Positions 54,735 through 64,000 of a stretch of DNA of 64,000 nucleotides are shown in pieces (positions within the stretch are counted from its first letter, which is position 1; each line of letters opens with the position of its first letter). A program made the translations under genes and the position numbers. The DNA comes from Ascarosepion bandense (lineage: Eukaryota > Mollusca > Cephalopoda > Sepiida > Sepiidae), in contig JBBBDQ010001293.1 in NCBI GenBank assembly GCA_037127315.1, positions 3,036,501 through 3,100,500 on the forward strand, written 5' to 3'. Below the pieces are notes generated by a model, which was given only the letters and a program-made list of their open reading frames with translations, was not told where the DNA came from and searched no databases.

Positions 54735-55165
54735 CTTCTATACACCGTGTACCTTGGTGACGTTGGCGATCATGATCACAGTTTCATGTCTTATGTAGGT
54801 TTTAATAAATGTTGTCCTTTTGCTATTACTCCTAAACACTGTTTCGTCATACATACTAAAGCGCGTAGGATATGTATTTTTTCTTCTGTTCCTCTTGCCT
54901 CCAAACTGTCGTCTGAGCATCGATTTTTTTAGGACCTCTTCCTCGGTATGTCCTCTTGTAATTAAACTGTCCATTGCTGATTTTTTTGTCTTTATTTTCT
55001 CTAAGACTTCGTCGTTGCTCCCATGTTCGGTCCATGAGATTCACAACATGCTTCTTTAGAACCAAATTTCTGTTGCTTCAAGTTTCTTCTTCATCACTGA
55101 TGAGAATGTCTAGCATTCACTGACATATAGGAAGACTGATATTATGTAACATTTCATTGCTGTTT
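54735..55165 (-). mobile_element. RTE-like LINE C-terminus, second subfamily (minus)
   Basis: In broken frames the minus strand reads NRNLVLKKHVVNLMDRTWEQ (equivalent of MWFYRRMLRISWTEH), then SLRENKDKKISNGQFNYKRT, then RGRGPKKIDAQTTVWRQEE. It ends MIANVTKVHGV, which corresponds to the MIAYVLKGQGT end of the main family. Distinct residues show another subfamily. Confidence 0.6.
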
Positions 55166-55525
55166 TCTTTGTTTCGAACTAAGGTACATGTATTGCTTAC
55201 ATCATTGAAAGATAATGGGTTGTGGGGATACATGTGTGTCACGGCAGTAGAGAGACAATACATAGAAGAAGCTTAAGTCTTTACTGTACAAGAAAGCAAT
55301 AGTAAAACAATCAGGGATGCCGATTCCCCTAATATAATCATGTTTTTGAGACGAATTTTCTATAATTATGCCTAAGTAGGAAACAAGTGTTATCATAATT
55401 GAAATATCAGTTCTCTGAAGTTATAGTCGGCTGTATAATATATGAAGCTGGAGAACGAGATTTATTACCTTGAATTGTTACTCTTCGAGATAAAACAAGA
55501 ACAAGCAGACTATATTGTTTTATAT
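55165..55525. other. Unassigned spacer
   Basis: No feature recognised. Confidence 0.4.
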
Positions 55526-55527
55526 AC

Positions 55528-55715
55528 AGTCAGTTAAATGCCATACGTGAGACACGCTTTGGGCGATCATGACCCGAAAGAGATATGACTGACTGGGCAA
55601 AGGATTATCCTGCATGGGTTACCATTGCTTTCTCTTTGGTAGACTGATTGCCAGCCAAGGCAATCAGTCTACCAAACGCAATATGTCTTAATATTTTACC
55701 CATAACTTTATTAGG
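55528..55715 (-). mobile_element. tRNA-derived SINE (CTGA-tail family), copy 5, head missing
   Basis: The tail and body are present on the minus strand (GTCAGTTAAATGCCATACGT at 55530-55549 on the plus strand). The tRNA-like head is absent. At 55635-55676 a perfect 18-bp inverted repeat (TTTGGTAGACTGATTGCC, 6-nt gap, reverse complement) duplicates part of the body. Confidence 0.85.
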
Positions 55716-55969
55716 TTGCTGTAACAAGAAAAGGGAGAAGCGCATATTAAGCGTATATGTAGGTCACATTATTATTAAGATTGTAGATATCAGGGAAGCA
55801 TTTTCTCGCGAGTCTGGTCTAGAAAGGGACAGTTCCACGAGAGAAACTGTTTGAGCTGAAGCTCCTACTTACTAATGGAATACCTAGAGAGTTAGTGTGA
55901 GTCAGTTCACTGCTACGGTGGGTTAGAGTTTTGAATGTCTGAACTTCTAGTTTTATACAAAGATATAAA

Positions 55970-56868
55970 GGGGAGGATCTATTTAACTTGTACAACGTAA
56001 CTATTCTGAGGACCCTAGATGTTATGCCAGGATTTGTCGTCAGAGGCTACAATTCGAACAACATAAGGTAGGCAGATGATACAGTGCTGATAGCAGACAC
56101 AGAAAGGAAACTACATGACCTCATAGAGAAGGTAGCTGAAGTGAGTGACAAGATAGGATTAAAACTGCAAGAAAACCGAATGCATGGTCATCAGCAAAAA
56201 GAGCAGCCCAAAATGCCAAATACAGATGAGGGAGAGTAATATCGAGCAGGTACCAAAAATGTATATACCTAGGTAGTGTTCTAACAGAAGACGGTAAGTG
56301 CGACACAGAGATCCGAAGGCGAATTGGCATGGCAAAGGACACGTTTTAAAAGCTGAGTAGAGTATTAAGAAATAGAAATAATTCGCTAGAAACAAAGAGG
56401 AGAATACTGGATTGCTATATGATGTCAGTTCTTCAATATGGCAATGAATGCTGGCCAATCTCATCAAAGATGAAGGAAAAACTTGAAGCAACTGAAATAT
56501 GGTTCTAGAGTAGGATGCTGCGGATATCATGGAACGAGCATGTGGTCAATGATGAGTTCTTTTAGAAAGGATGGAAACGAAAAGGAAATTAATTAATACT
56601 GAGCATCAGAAAGAGACAGCTAAAGTTCCTGGGACGTGCAATGAGGAAGGAGGGGTTGGAGAATCTGATACTAACAGGCCAGACACAGGGAAGGAGAGAC
56701 AGGGGAAAACAGCGTGTAACATACTTGACTGGCCTGAGTGGATGGATGGCGGAACGGGGGTTGCCTGGTGTAACAAGAGGAAGCTTGCTAAGAGCCACCA
56801 GTGATAGGGAGACGTGGAAGGCCATGATCGCCTACGTCTTGAAAGGACAAGGCACACAGAAGTAGAAA
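55970..56868 (+). pseudogene. RTE-like LINE, late RT to tail (copy E)
   Basis: It starts IYLTCTTLF-type, then LRTLDVMPGFVVRGYNSNNI. Motif C reads R-stop-ADD: TAG at 56069-56071 replaces Tyr of YADD. Then TVLIADTERKLHDLIEKVAE, MPNTDEGE.., YLGSVLTEDGKCDTEIRRRI, GMAKDTF, YGNECWPISSKMKEKLEATE, SRMLRISWNEHVVNDE, GRAMRKEGLENLILTGQTQG, RRDRGKQRVTYLTGLSGWMA, and RATSDRETWKAMIAYVLKGQ GT before a stop. The tail is AGAAGTAGAAAAAG. The open C-terminal block 56641-56865 is well kept, so this copy is relatively young. Confidence 0.85.
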
Positions 56869-56904
56869 AAGCTTGTCTGAATATTTACCTTGGAAATAGC
56901 AATG

Positions 56905-57760
56905 AAGTAGCGAAAAGGAGTAACGTTTCGTCTGTGGGGAATCAGTTATAGGGTGGAAAATATCAGTAATGCTTATTTCACACTTCTAATGCTTGTTTTT
57001 TGCATAAGTTATTTTAAATCTTTTATTAAAAAATCACATTTGTTAGACAAAGAAACGGAATCACGTTTACGTAAACATATAAGTGTCAGTTTTTACATAT
57101 TCTATTTTTTATAATTTTCTCCCTCGTGCATATACAGACAATCAATCATCATAGTAAAGAGAAAATCACATGACGAAAATCACATGACCAGATTTTGCCA
57201 GCGCATGATCAAAACCATACATGTTACTCGTCTTATCTTCTACTATAGACATATACGCACGCATTCAAATACATTATTATGGCACCCACGGCCCCTGCCG
57301 TCACACTCCAGCCTGCCTGTAAAACAATTTACGTTGATCGCATCAATGCAATTTGTTGCCCCGTACCCAAAAGATTAGAGAAGATTGAAAGGCGTTGAAG
57401 GCGGGATGGGGCATGAAAGTGACCAGTGTTGTTATGCAGCGGCAGTCAAGTTGTGCACTGACCTATGATGATGATAACAAGCAAACACATTTGGCCCGCA
57501 TCCAGACATTGTTTCAGTGCTAAGTGTCGCATTCCACATGAGTTCTTTCGTCCAGTGGAGACTTCACCCTGGGACTGTGAACTGCGGTTTGGACCGGACA
57601 GATACCGGACTTGGTGCGATTCCAGAAATCGACTGGAGACATTTCGCAATTGTCAGGAATTGTGTTTTGTATTAAGCACGTATGGTGACAAAAGTCATAA
57701 TTATATGAGACACGGGCTTACAGTGTATTTCCAATTTCGTTACATACATACATACACGCA
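56905..57760. other. Unassigned, small repeat at its start
   Basis: Bases 56908-56965 match 43995-44050. An open frame at 57465-57720 (MMMITSKHIWPASRHCFSAK...) lies in less AT-rich DNA but has no recognised domain. Confidence 0.3.
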
Positions 57761-57763
57761 CAC

Positions 57764-57765
57764 AG

Positions 57766-57829
<64 letters not shown>

Positions 57830-57835
57830 TCTAAA
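57764..57835. repeat. (TA)n / (TG)n / (TA)n microsatellite
   Basis: A compound dinucleotide tract next to the PLE end. Confidence 0.96.
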
Positions 57836-57839
57836 CATA

Positions 57840-58470
57840 TATTGTTAAATATAACAAACAATGAATGTCTATTATGTTTAATCATGAGCCGTTCTAAACA
57901 TCGTACTCTGGTTTTAATTTCAGGTAAAAATAAAATCAAAAATTGTCCAACACTTGGATTTTTTTTTATTATGCTGGTTCTAAGCTTTCGGCTCACATGA
58001 ACAATCTTAAGAAAGCTTACAGGGACGTTAACATGAAGACACCCACCAATCAAAAACGATATTAACTTGTGTTGACATAAAACATTGCTATGCGACGATA
58101 AAACTCACAGAATAGCAGACGCAGGTCGTAAATTTTTAAGGCGGTCCTATGATGTCACACCATTCAGAGACCGAAATGTTAACAAAAGCATATGTCTAAA
58201 TGCAATGTGATGTGTTGTGACTAGATCGAAATGTGATTTTATTAAGTCCGTGTTGCTTTGGATTAATGTAGATGGCCTCCAATATCTGAAGGTTCTTTTT
58301 TACTGTGCATATGTGTGAGTATTATTGTGTTATCGACTAAAATCTGTCTAATATTATATACATGGCTATGTTTTTTTCAAGAAATGTTTTTTATGATCAG
58401 AATGGTGGCAGGTATGTCTACAGGAGAGCGTGGTTGTAGTAAAACCAATATATGTACTGGGTTTATTATT
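57840..58470 (-). pseudogene. Penelope-like element 3' end, copy 2 (minus)
   Basis: Minus strand from 58470: TTTTTLSCRHTCHHSDHKKH-like start, then YTHMHSKKEPSDIGGHLH-type frame equal to ILEAIYINPKQHGLNKITFR at 58300-58210, then the stop and shared 3' UTR, with AGCCGAAAGCTTAGAACCAG and CATTGTTTGTTATATTTAAC at the end next to (TA)n. It is homologous to 20935-21600 and 60450-61040. Truncated 5', with frameshifts. Confidence 0.7.
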
Positions 58471-58689
58471 AGGACAAAAGAGAAACTCTAAACGGGCATG
58501 TAAACTGATACACTACATTGTTTTCTGTAGAGGATTTAGTTGTGTGGTTATAGGGTTATTAGAAACTGTAAGGTTAATTCTTTTAAATTTTTATGACATA
58601 TGATGATCATTTTTCATTTGTATCAATTTCAGGTCAGCCCCCTTATATTGAATGCCTGTTTTGCAAAATTCTATAGCTAATCATCCGCA

Positions 58690-58830
58690 TAGTCATGTTT
58701 CTCTGTATCACAGATCATCAGTGCGGTTAAATAATCAATTGATTCAAGCCGGGATTGAAATTTAATAGGTTTGTTATCAGTGTAACTTCCTACCCTTAAG
58801 CTATCGGTGCACGTTAGAGAAAGGTAAATT
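58690..58830 (-). mobile_element. tRNA-like SINE family, copy 2
   Basis: Diverged homologue of 16858-17015 in the same orientation: TGTATCACAGATCATCAGTG, GATTCAAGCCGGGATTGAAA, AGCTATCGGTGCAC on the plus strand. Confidence 0.55.
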
Positions 58831-58985
58831 TCATGGCGTGTTATTCACAGAATGTAAACAACGACTAGTAGTTCAGAGAGCTCAATTTTTAGCCGAAGAA
58901 CATTTCGTAAAGCCGTAAGTTGCTACTGTTTAAAAAATTTACTTTTACATAGAATGCCCGATCGTTGGACGACCATAAATAATCA

Positions 58986-58987
<2 letters not shown>

Positions 58988-59018
<31 letters not shown>
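58988..59018. repeat. (AT)n microsatellite
   Basis: About 15 units at the terminus of the next repeat. Confidence 0.96.
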
Positions 59019-59200
59019 CGTAGAATCCTTGGTATATAAATCAGGTAAATTCCGAATGAGACGAACTCAAAAGAACTCAATGTTAAATTTATTTATTTAA
59101 TTTAACAGAGTAATATAATCTAGAAAAAGTTTAGATATTCTACAATTTCATGAGTAATACATATTTCACAGCAAACCTTGCTGCTCGTCAGAAACAAATG
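59019..59200 (-). repeat. (TA)n-flanked dispersed repeat with hammerhead-like core, copy 2
   Basis: Reverse complement of 9350-9540: terminus TATAACGTAG next to (AT)n, then GACGAACTCAAAAGAACTCA, TTTATTTAATTTAACAGAGT and the core. Confidence 0.8.
59110..59195 (-). ncRNA. Hammerhead-ribozyme-like motif, candidate (copy 2)
   Basis: On the minus strand CTGACGA (59191-59185) is followed by a helix GCAGCAA / TTTGCTGT (about 7 bp with one G-U) and GAAA (59167-59164). A possible AUAU/AUAU stem III ends in AUCU-AAAC. The flanking GUUU before CTGACGA could pair with AAAC to form stem I. The stem II sequence is entirely different from 9368-9392 while the core is the same. Confidence 0.4.
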
Positions 59201-59763
59201 ATACAAAAGTTAATATTCAAAATAATCCATAAAACTTTAGAAATATGTTACCTGTTAATTTTTGCCAAGCTCCCTTAGCGATGTATGTAGCATGGTTTTC
59301 ATGATAACGACTTTTCTCAGATGTTCTCAGTTATCTTTTGATAATGCTCACGTAAAACAAGCTGAAAATCAACAAGAAAATAAAGCTTTTTAGCATCCAG
59401 ATGGTTTTAATGTATTTCATTTTTATATATGAGTATGGGCGTGTGCTGCAGTGCAAGATTTAAAAACATTTATCAATCCTAGGCTTTCGATACTGACCCG
59501 ACAAACAAAAAAATAAAATAAAACGGAGAGAAGTGATGTTTCCGCATTCAAAAACTGACGCCAAATATAAAAATGGCAGGACTAATATATAATTATTATT
59601 CACTGGTTCCACAGACGAACAAATGTGAAGCGAAGAATCCGTGACCGATCAACCAACCTTTGTACAGGAGAATAGAAATGAATATTCATCATAAATATGT
59701 TTTTTATATCGCGTTTCACACACTAAAAAACAAACTCACTCTTATTATTCTCATTACCTATTA

Positions 59764-59815
<52 letters not shown>

Positions 59816-60350
59816 TTATATAGAAGGAATTTTTGTGTGCGAAGTGAGAATTAGGATATTTTTGTAGTTATAAGTTTTATTAATTCAGACATGCAAGCGT
59901 AACTCCTAAAGAAAGCGAAACTTAACGATCTCTAAATTTATAAATAAACCTATATTTTATGTGATTATTTTTGTTCTGTGTGTATATATATATATCTGAG
60001 TATCCCTTTATAAATTGTGTGTGTCTGTGCTGAGAGGCTTTTGGCAATTACCCACATGTTGTTGGAAAGTACAGATATTTGCATAAATATCTTGCCTGCA
60101 TACTGATCAAGCAGTTTTCGAAATATAATTAAATGGAAATTGCTGTGTCACTTATTGTTATCTGAAAGGCGAGCATAAAACTTATCATCTTTTTTCCCCG
60201 CTTCTTTGAACGACCTTTTCAAACAACATAAATCTCCACCCGTTCTAACTCCGTTTGAATGCTTTTGGTACCTCTTCCTTCTGCAGTACCGTAACATCCA
60301 CTAATAATATATTTAGTCCTCGCAAAAATTATTTCTTTTTATATATATAT
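59200..60350. other. Unassigned AT-rich DNA
   Basis: Includes (AT)n at 59768-59812. No gene recognised. Confidence 0.4.
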
Positions 60351-60355
60351 ACATC

Positions 60356-60394
<39 letters not shown>
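60345..60394. repeat. (TA)n then (GT)n microsatellite
   Basis: TA units, then about 10 GT units. Confidence 0.96.
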
Positions 60395-60449
60395 AGTGTA
60401 TCGAGGCAGTGTGTAGTGTACCAATTTACATGCCCATTTAGAGATTGCA

Positions 60450-61055
60450 TCTCTGATACTAATAAAAACCCAGTATATCTATTGGGTTTACTACAACCAC
60501 ATTCTCCCGTAACATAAAAAACATAAACATGTAGGTAATATCAGACAGATTTTGGTCAACAATACGGTGATCCTTACTCATACACACAGTAAGAGGAACC
60601 TGCATATATTGGAAGCCATGTACATCAAATCTAAACAACCAACACTCAATAAAATCACCTTTAAATCCGGACATAACACATTACATTGTATTTGACTACA
60701 TGGCTTTGTTGTCATTTAGCACTATCACGTAGTGTGACGTCATAAAACCGCATTGTAAATTTGAGAACTGCGTTTATTATTTTTGGTAACTATTGCCGTT
60801 GCCAAGCGGAGTTTTATATCAACACAAAATGAAATCGTCGGTGATGGTGGATGTTACTGTATTACAGTCTAAATAACCTCTCTGACGATGGATCATGTGA
60901 GCAGAAAGCTTAGAAGCAAATTAATCAAAATTTATCCAAATGTTGGAGAATTTTTGTCTTTATTTTCAATACGACGTTTAGAACGGCTCATGATTAAACA
61001 TAATAGACATTACTTGTCTCTTATATTTAACAGCATATATATATATATATATTTG
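60450..61055 (+). pseudogene. Penelope-like element 3' end, copy 3
   Basis: The plus strand has WVYYNHILP.. (decayed TTTTLSRR block), then HTHSKRNLHILEAMYIKSKQ and PTLNKITFKSGHNTLHCI with a stop at 60692-60694. This is the clearest reading of the PLE GIY-YIG C-terminus in the window. The 3' UTR runs to TTATATTTAACAG and (TA)n at 61035-61052. The RT and most of the endonuclease are missing. Confidence 0.75.
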
Positions 61056-61063
61056 AGGTAGTA

Positions 61064-61812
61064 TTTACACTATTTACATTATTCGGTAATGTGCAAAGTG
61101 GTGCAATGGATATCGACTCGGAACGACAAAACGAGAGCCGAGTTCGAATTTCAGTTGAATTCCTGACATTCACTTACGCAAAACTACCCCTGGGAAAGGT
61201 ATTATTCCGTCGCTTCCCTCCAGTTATTGGTTAAATAATAGGGCAGATTGGGTTCTGTAGCCTTGTTTCTATAGCCAGTCAGTCATATCTTTTTCGAGAC
61301 AGGATCGCCCAAAGCGTTTATCACGTATGGTACTTAACTGACTGACTGACTGGCATTATTCGGACTATTGTCCTCATCTTTGTTTCCATTCGTACGACGT
61401 TTCGGCCGTTGTACGCTCCTGCCTTCTTCTGGTGCCAGGATTTTGAACTGAACCCTTTATTACAGTCACTAGGGTGTGTATGAACTTTATTCTACTGGGA
61501 AAATGTTTTTAAGAACCAGTGGATATAGACGTTGGTTAGTTCCTGTGACTTGACATAATATATTGTGAGTTCAATACCAGGCTACAGCTGTAGGGATTAA
61601 GTAACTTACGGTTTTAGAAGAAAATAACTCATGACTTCCAAAAGAGGCATTACTACGCAAGGAATGGAGTTCATATACCCCAGTGATTTTAATAAAGTGT
61701 TCGGTTCGAAATTTCTGGCACCTGGAGAAGGCCGGAGCGTGAAACGGCCAAAACGTCGTAAACATATAAAAAAAGATGAGGACTATAGTCCGAATAATGT
61801 AAATACTCTATA
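61064..61812. mobile_element. Inverted-repeat element interrupted by a SINE
   Basis: The left arm (61064-61086 plus 61364-61480) reads GTATTTACACTATTTACATT, ATTCGGACTATTGTCCTCAT, then ACGACGTTTCGGCCGTTGTA. The right arm (61640-61812) is its inverted relative (ATGAGGACTATAGTCCGAAT, AATGTAAATAC). Arms align over about 130 bp. The inner part is ~160 bp. Without the SINE the unit is ~480 bp. On the minus strand the left arm contains AGAAGAAGGC, a loop, GGCC and GAAACGTC. The layout resembles inverted PLE terminal repeats. No coding sequence is present. Confidence 0.75.
61087..61353 (+). mobile_element. tRNA-derived SINE (CTGA-tail family), copy 6, with target duplication
   Basis: Head GTGCAAAGTGGTGCAATGGA (A box), B-box-like GAGTTCGAATTTC (61140-61152), shared body, 3' end TACTTAACTGACTGACTGAC. 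Exact 10-bp flanking duplication CATTATTCGG at 61077-61086 and 61354-61363. It sits inside the left arm of the inverted-repeat element. Confidence 0.95.
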
Positions 61813-61814
61813 TA

Positions 61815-62285
61815 TTAATCGTCATTAAATAAGTCATATCATAACTCAAACTCAATCCTTTGGTCAAATGTCAGAAAATAATCATTGTTTTTGGAGAGTC
61901 ATCGCATTCGAATGAACTCGACAGAAATTAACCTCCACTAAGTTTAATGAATGTGGCATTATTATATATTTTTCTGAATTACAATCGGCTATCAGTTATT
62001 CTTAGTTGGTAACATATTACATTATCTAGTCCTTCTTTTTGTCCAATGTTTTAACCTCGGCCTTCTAATTATGCTGAACAATTTCTTTTTTATAATCATA
62101 AGTGAATATATTTTCATCATGGGGTTGATTACTTATTTGTTTTTACCGATATATATCTAGACTCCGGGTAGCTTAATTATGTGTACTCTTTTAGTACACT
62201 TTTAGATTTTGTTTATTAATTAAGTTTAGCAAGTATAACACCCAAAGGCGACACAAGATAGTGGGGTCATTGAGTAAAATTGTAA
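61815..62285. other. Unassigned AT-rich spacer
   Basis: No feature recognised. Confidence 0.4.
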
Positions 62286-62289
62286 GGAA

Positions 62290-63085
62290 GCGTACTGCGC
62301 CTCCTCCGCCTAACTCTCTCAGCAGACCTCAAGTGGAATGACTATATCCAATCCAAAGATAAATCTGCTGCTAGGAAGGTCAGTTCACTGTGCAGGGCTA
62401 AGAAGTTTTTCCCGTCGGAATCCATCGTCCACACATATAAATCTAGCATTTGCTCTCGTATTGAATACTGTTGTCACATCTGGTCGGGTACCACTGCTAT
62501 TCAACTCGGGGTTCTTGACAAAATACAACGGAGAATCTGCAATGCCGACTTGGTAGCTCAGATGCAGTCACTTTTTCACCTGCATAATGTGTCTTTCCTC
62601 TGTCTCTTCTATAAATATTTTTACGGCTTCTGCTCCGACAAGCTTATCTCCCTGGTACCCCCGCTGCATTAATTTACTGGAGATACTAGACATCAACTAG
62701 GTCCCACTCTTTTACAGTGAAACCAATCAGATATAACCGCAACTTCTACTTAACCAACTTCTTTACTCACACTTACCGCCTATGGAATTCCTTTCTGTAT
62801 ACTTGCTTCCCTGACAGCTAAAATCCCCAAGAATTTAAATGTAAAGTCTATTGCCATCTCTCTCGTGTCTCACTGAGTCGCTTCATTTCCCTCATGTTCT
62901 TTCCCCGTCCACTCTACTGTCATGCAGCTCTCTTCACACCAGTGTTCTCATCCTTCTCTTACCCAGTCTCTGACACCCCTTATAACTTGTTCCTCTTTCT
63001 CATTACGATCGTCTCATGTAACCCCCTGCGCACCAATGGCGGTAAAACTGCCTTGCCTGGAGTGAAATGAATATAAATAAAAGTA
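62290..63085 (+). pseudogene. Jockey/CR1-like LINE, RT C-terminus to 3' tail
   Basis: The plus strand reads DLKWNDYIQSKDKSAARKVS, SLCRAKKFFPSESIVHTYKS, SICSRIEYCCHIWSG, then VLDKIQRRICNADLVAQMQS and VSFLCLFYKYFYGFCSDKLI with a stop at PPLH*. Later blocks are FYSNFF-like (PTSLLTLTAYGIPFC, frameshifted) and FKCKVYCHLSRVSL. The 3' UTR is T/C-rich (TTCACACCAGTGTTCTCATC) and the tail is TAACCCCCTGCGCACCAATG...CTTGCCTGGAGTGAAATGA. It is the best reference for the tails found at 8455, 21740, 29860, 34110 and 43857. The RT core is missing and stops are present. Confidence 0.8.
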
Positions 63086-63089
63086 AGAA

Positions 63090-64000
63090 AGAGGTCCTGG
63101 ATAGATATCGGTTGACCCTAGATTCAAAAGGTAAAAGTTAAAGGGATTGAGAAGCATCAGTAAAATTTCTGGGTAAAAAGCTGTTTACGTGGAACTCGGC
63201 TAGGTCAGAAGATATATCAGCTATCATTCAGATATTTGGTAGTGTACCCATATATTGTGGTATCATCCACGTAAAATGTGCGTGTAGTGTCACAATCTCA
63301 CAATCATAGTCACCTGCATTCTGAAGAGACATGAATTTAAAAAATAAAATGATTGCACTCTATAAAACTGAAATTTATTCCCCTTGTGGGGAAACACATA
63401 AATACATTCGGTTGATAGTCAACTGTCTTCTGTTAACAAAAGAAAAAGAACAATAATTTTCTCTTCATTCTTTAATTGCTGTATTCGTTTTACCTGCATC
63501 CTAACTCCTTAAGACCCCTTAAATGCTAATGCAAAATCTTTTATAATTTATAGAGTACTTATAGATTTCTCTCGCACGCTAACATTGACAGCTTAAATAT
63601 AAGATTCAAACTCTTATATCCATTCTATTTAATTGGCTACTAACTTTATCACGTAATTGAAGCGAGTAATATAATGAGAGAAGTCGAGTATTCTCCCGTT
63701 CAACTAATTATTATATTAAGCCTGGAATAGATGTTGTTTTCCTTTATTGCGATTAATATCTCATTGTATTCATATTAAGTATTAAGTCTGTTACAGGATT
63801 TAACTCCCGGTTAGTAATTATCTGTCGCCTGAATATTTTGTTTCGGGATCATCTCCAAATTATTGACTGTATCGCTTCATTCTATTTATTTGCATCTCCA
63901 CAAGGGCAGATTTGACATAAAGTGGGCTTTAATATCGGTCGCTACACGTGTCCATGAGCTTATAGGGAAATATTTTCTTTGCTGGATTCTGCGGAAAAAG
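63090..64000. other. Unassigned spacer to the window end
   Basis: AT-rich DNA. No gene, SINE or LINE recognised. Confidence 0.4.

Noticed and set aside
1..64000. CRISPR arrays, operons, phage or plasmid genes
   Set aside because: All tandem repeats lack CRISPR spacing, and no bacterial coding organisation or ribosome-binding pattern occurs. The window is eukaryotic.

Overview
This 64 kb window is non-coding, repeat-dominated DNA from an animal nuclear genome. The repeat profile suggests a mollusc, most likely a coleoid cephalopod such as Octopus. It is AT-rich and has long (TA)n, (CA)n, (ATCT)n and (AAT)n microsatellites. It carries tRNA-derived SINEs with a CTGA-repeat tail and decayed copies of at least three non-LTR LINE lineages, Penelope-like element (PLE) ends and Tc1/mariner remnants. 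The organism call is inference from memory of such genomes. There are no bacterial operons, phage genes or CRISPR arrays. The only candidate host coding sequence is one possible terminal exon at 10829-11013.

Layout. 0-3.6 kb: copies of a LINE with a restriction-like endonuclease (REL). 4.2-6.9 kb: RTE-like and jockey-like LINE fragments plus a SINE. 7.2-8.5 kb: a 162-bp satellite ending in a LINE 3' tail. 9-16.7 kb: AT-rich DNA with microsatellites, a hammerhead-like motif, the candidate exon and inverted-repeat elements. 17-20.2 kb: the most complete RTE-like LINE (minus strand) and a fragment head to head with it. 20.5-21.8 kb: PLE ends. 23-29 kb: tRNA-Ser-like SINEs, hairpins and a Tc1 deletion derivative. 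30-38.5 kb: LINE fragments, including a SINE nested in a LINE and an RTE-like copy with an open but mutated reverse transcriptase stretch. 38.5-41.6 kb: a cluster of REL LINE copies flanked by (TAA)n. 44.7-46.8 kb: two related 21-bp minisatellites. 47-56.9 kb: more LINE, Tc1 and SINE relics. 57.8-61.1 kb: PLE ends and a second hammerhead-like copy. 61.1-61.8 kb: an inverted-repeat element split by a SINE with a 10-bp target duplication. 62.3-63.1 kb: a jockey-like LINE 3' end.

Most interesting points. (1) Two diverged copies of a (TA)n-flanked repeat (9.36 and 59.17 kb) keep CTGACGA...GAAA, the hammerhead ribozyme core, while the intervening stem differs in sequence but still pairs. (2) Most young REL LINE copies begin and/or end in (TAA)n, as expected of an element that targets TAA repeats. 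(3) The 21-bp minisatellite has a 5-unit higher-order repeat and reads as a V-x-x-L heptad in one frame. (4) A 388-bp Tc1 derivative has ~120-bp inverted ends and a transposase scrap. (5) A 162-bp satellite is coupled to LINE 3' tails. All mobile-element genes look dead: stops, frameshifts and catalytic changes are visible. All similarity calls come from reading the sequence, not from searches.
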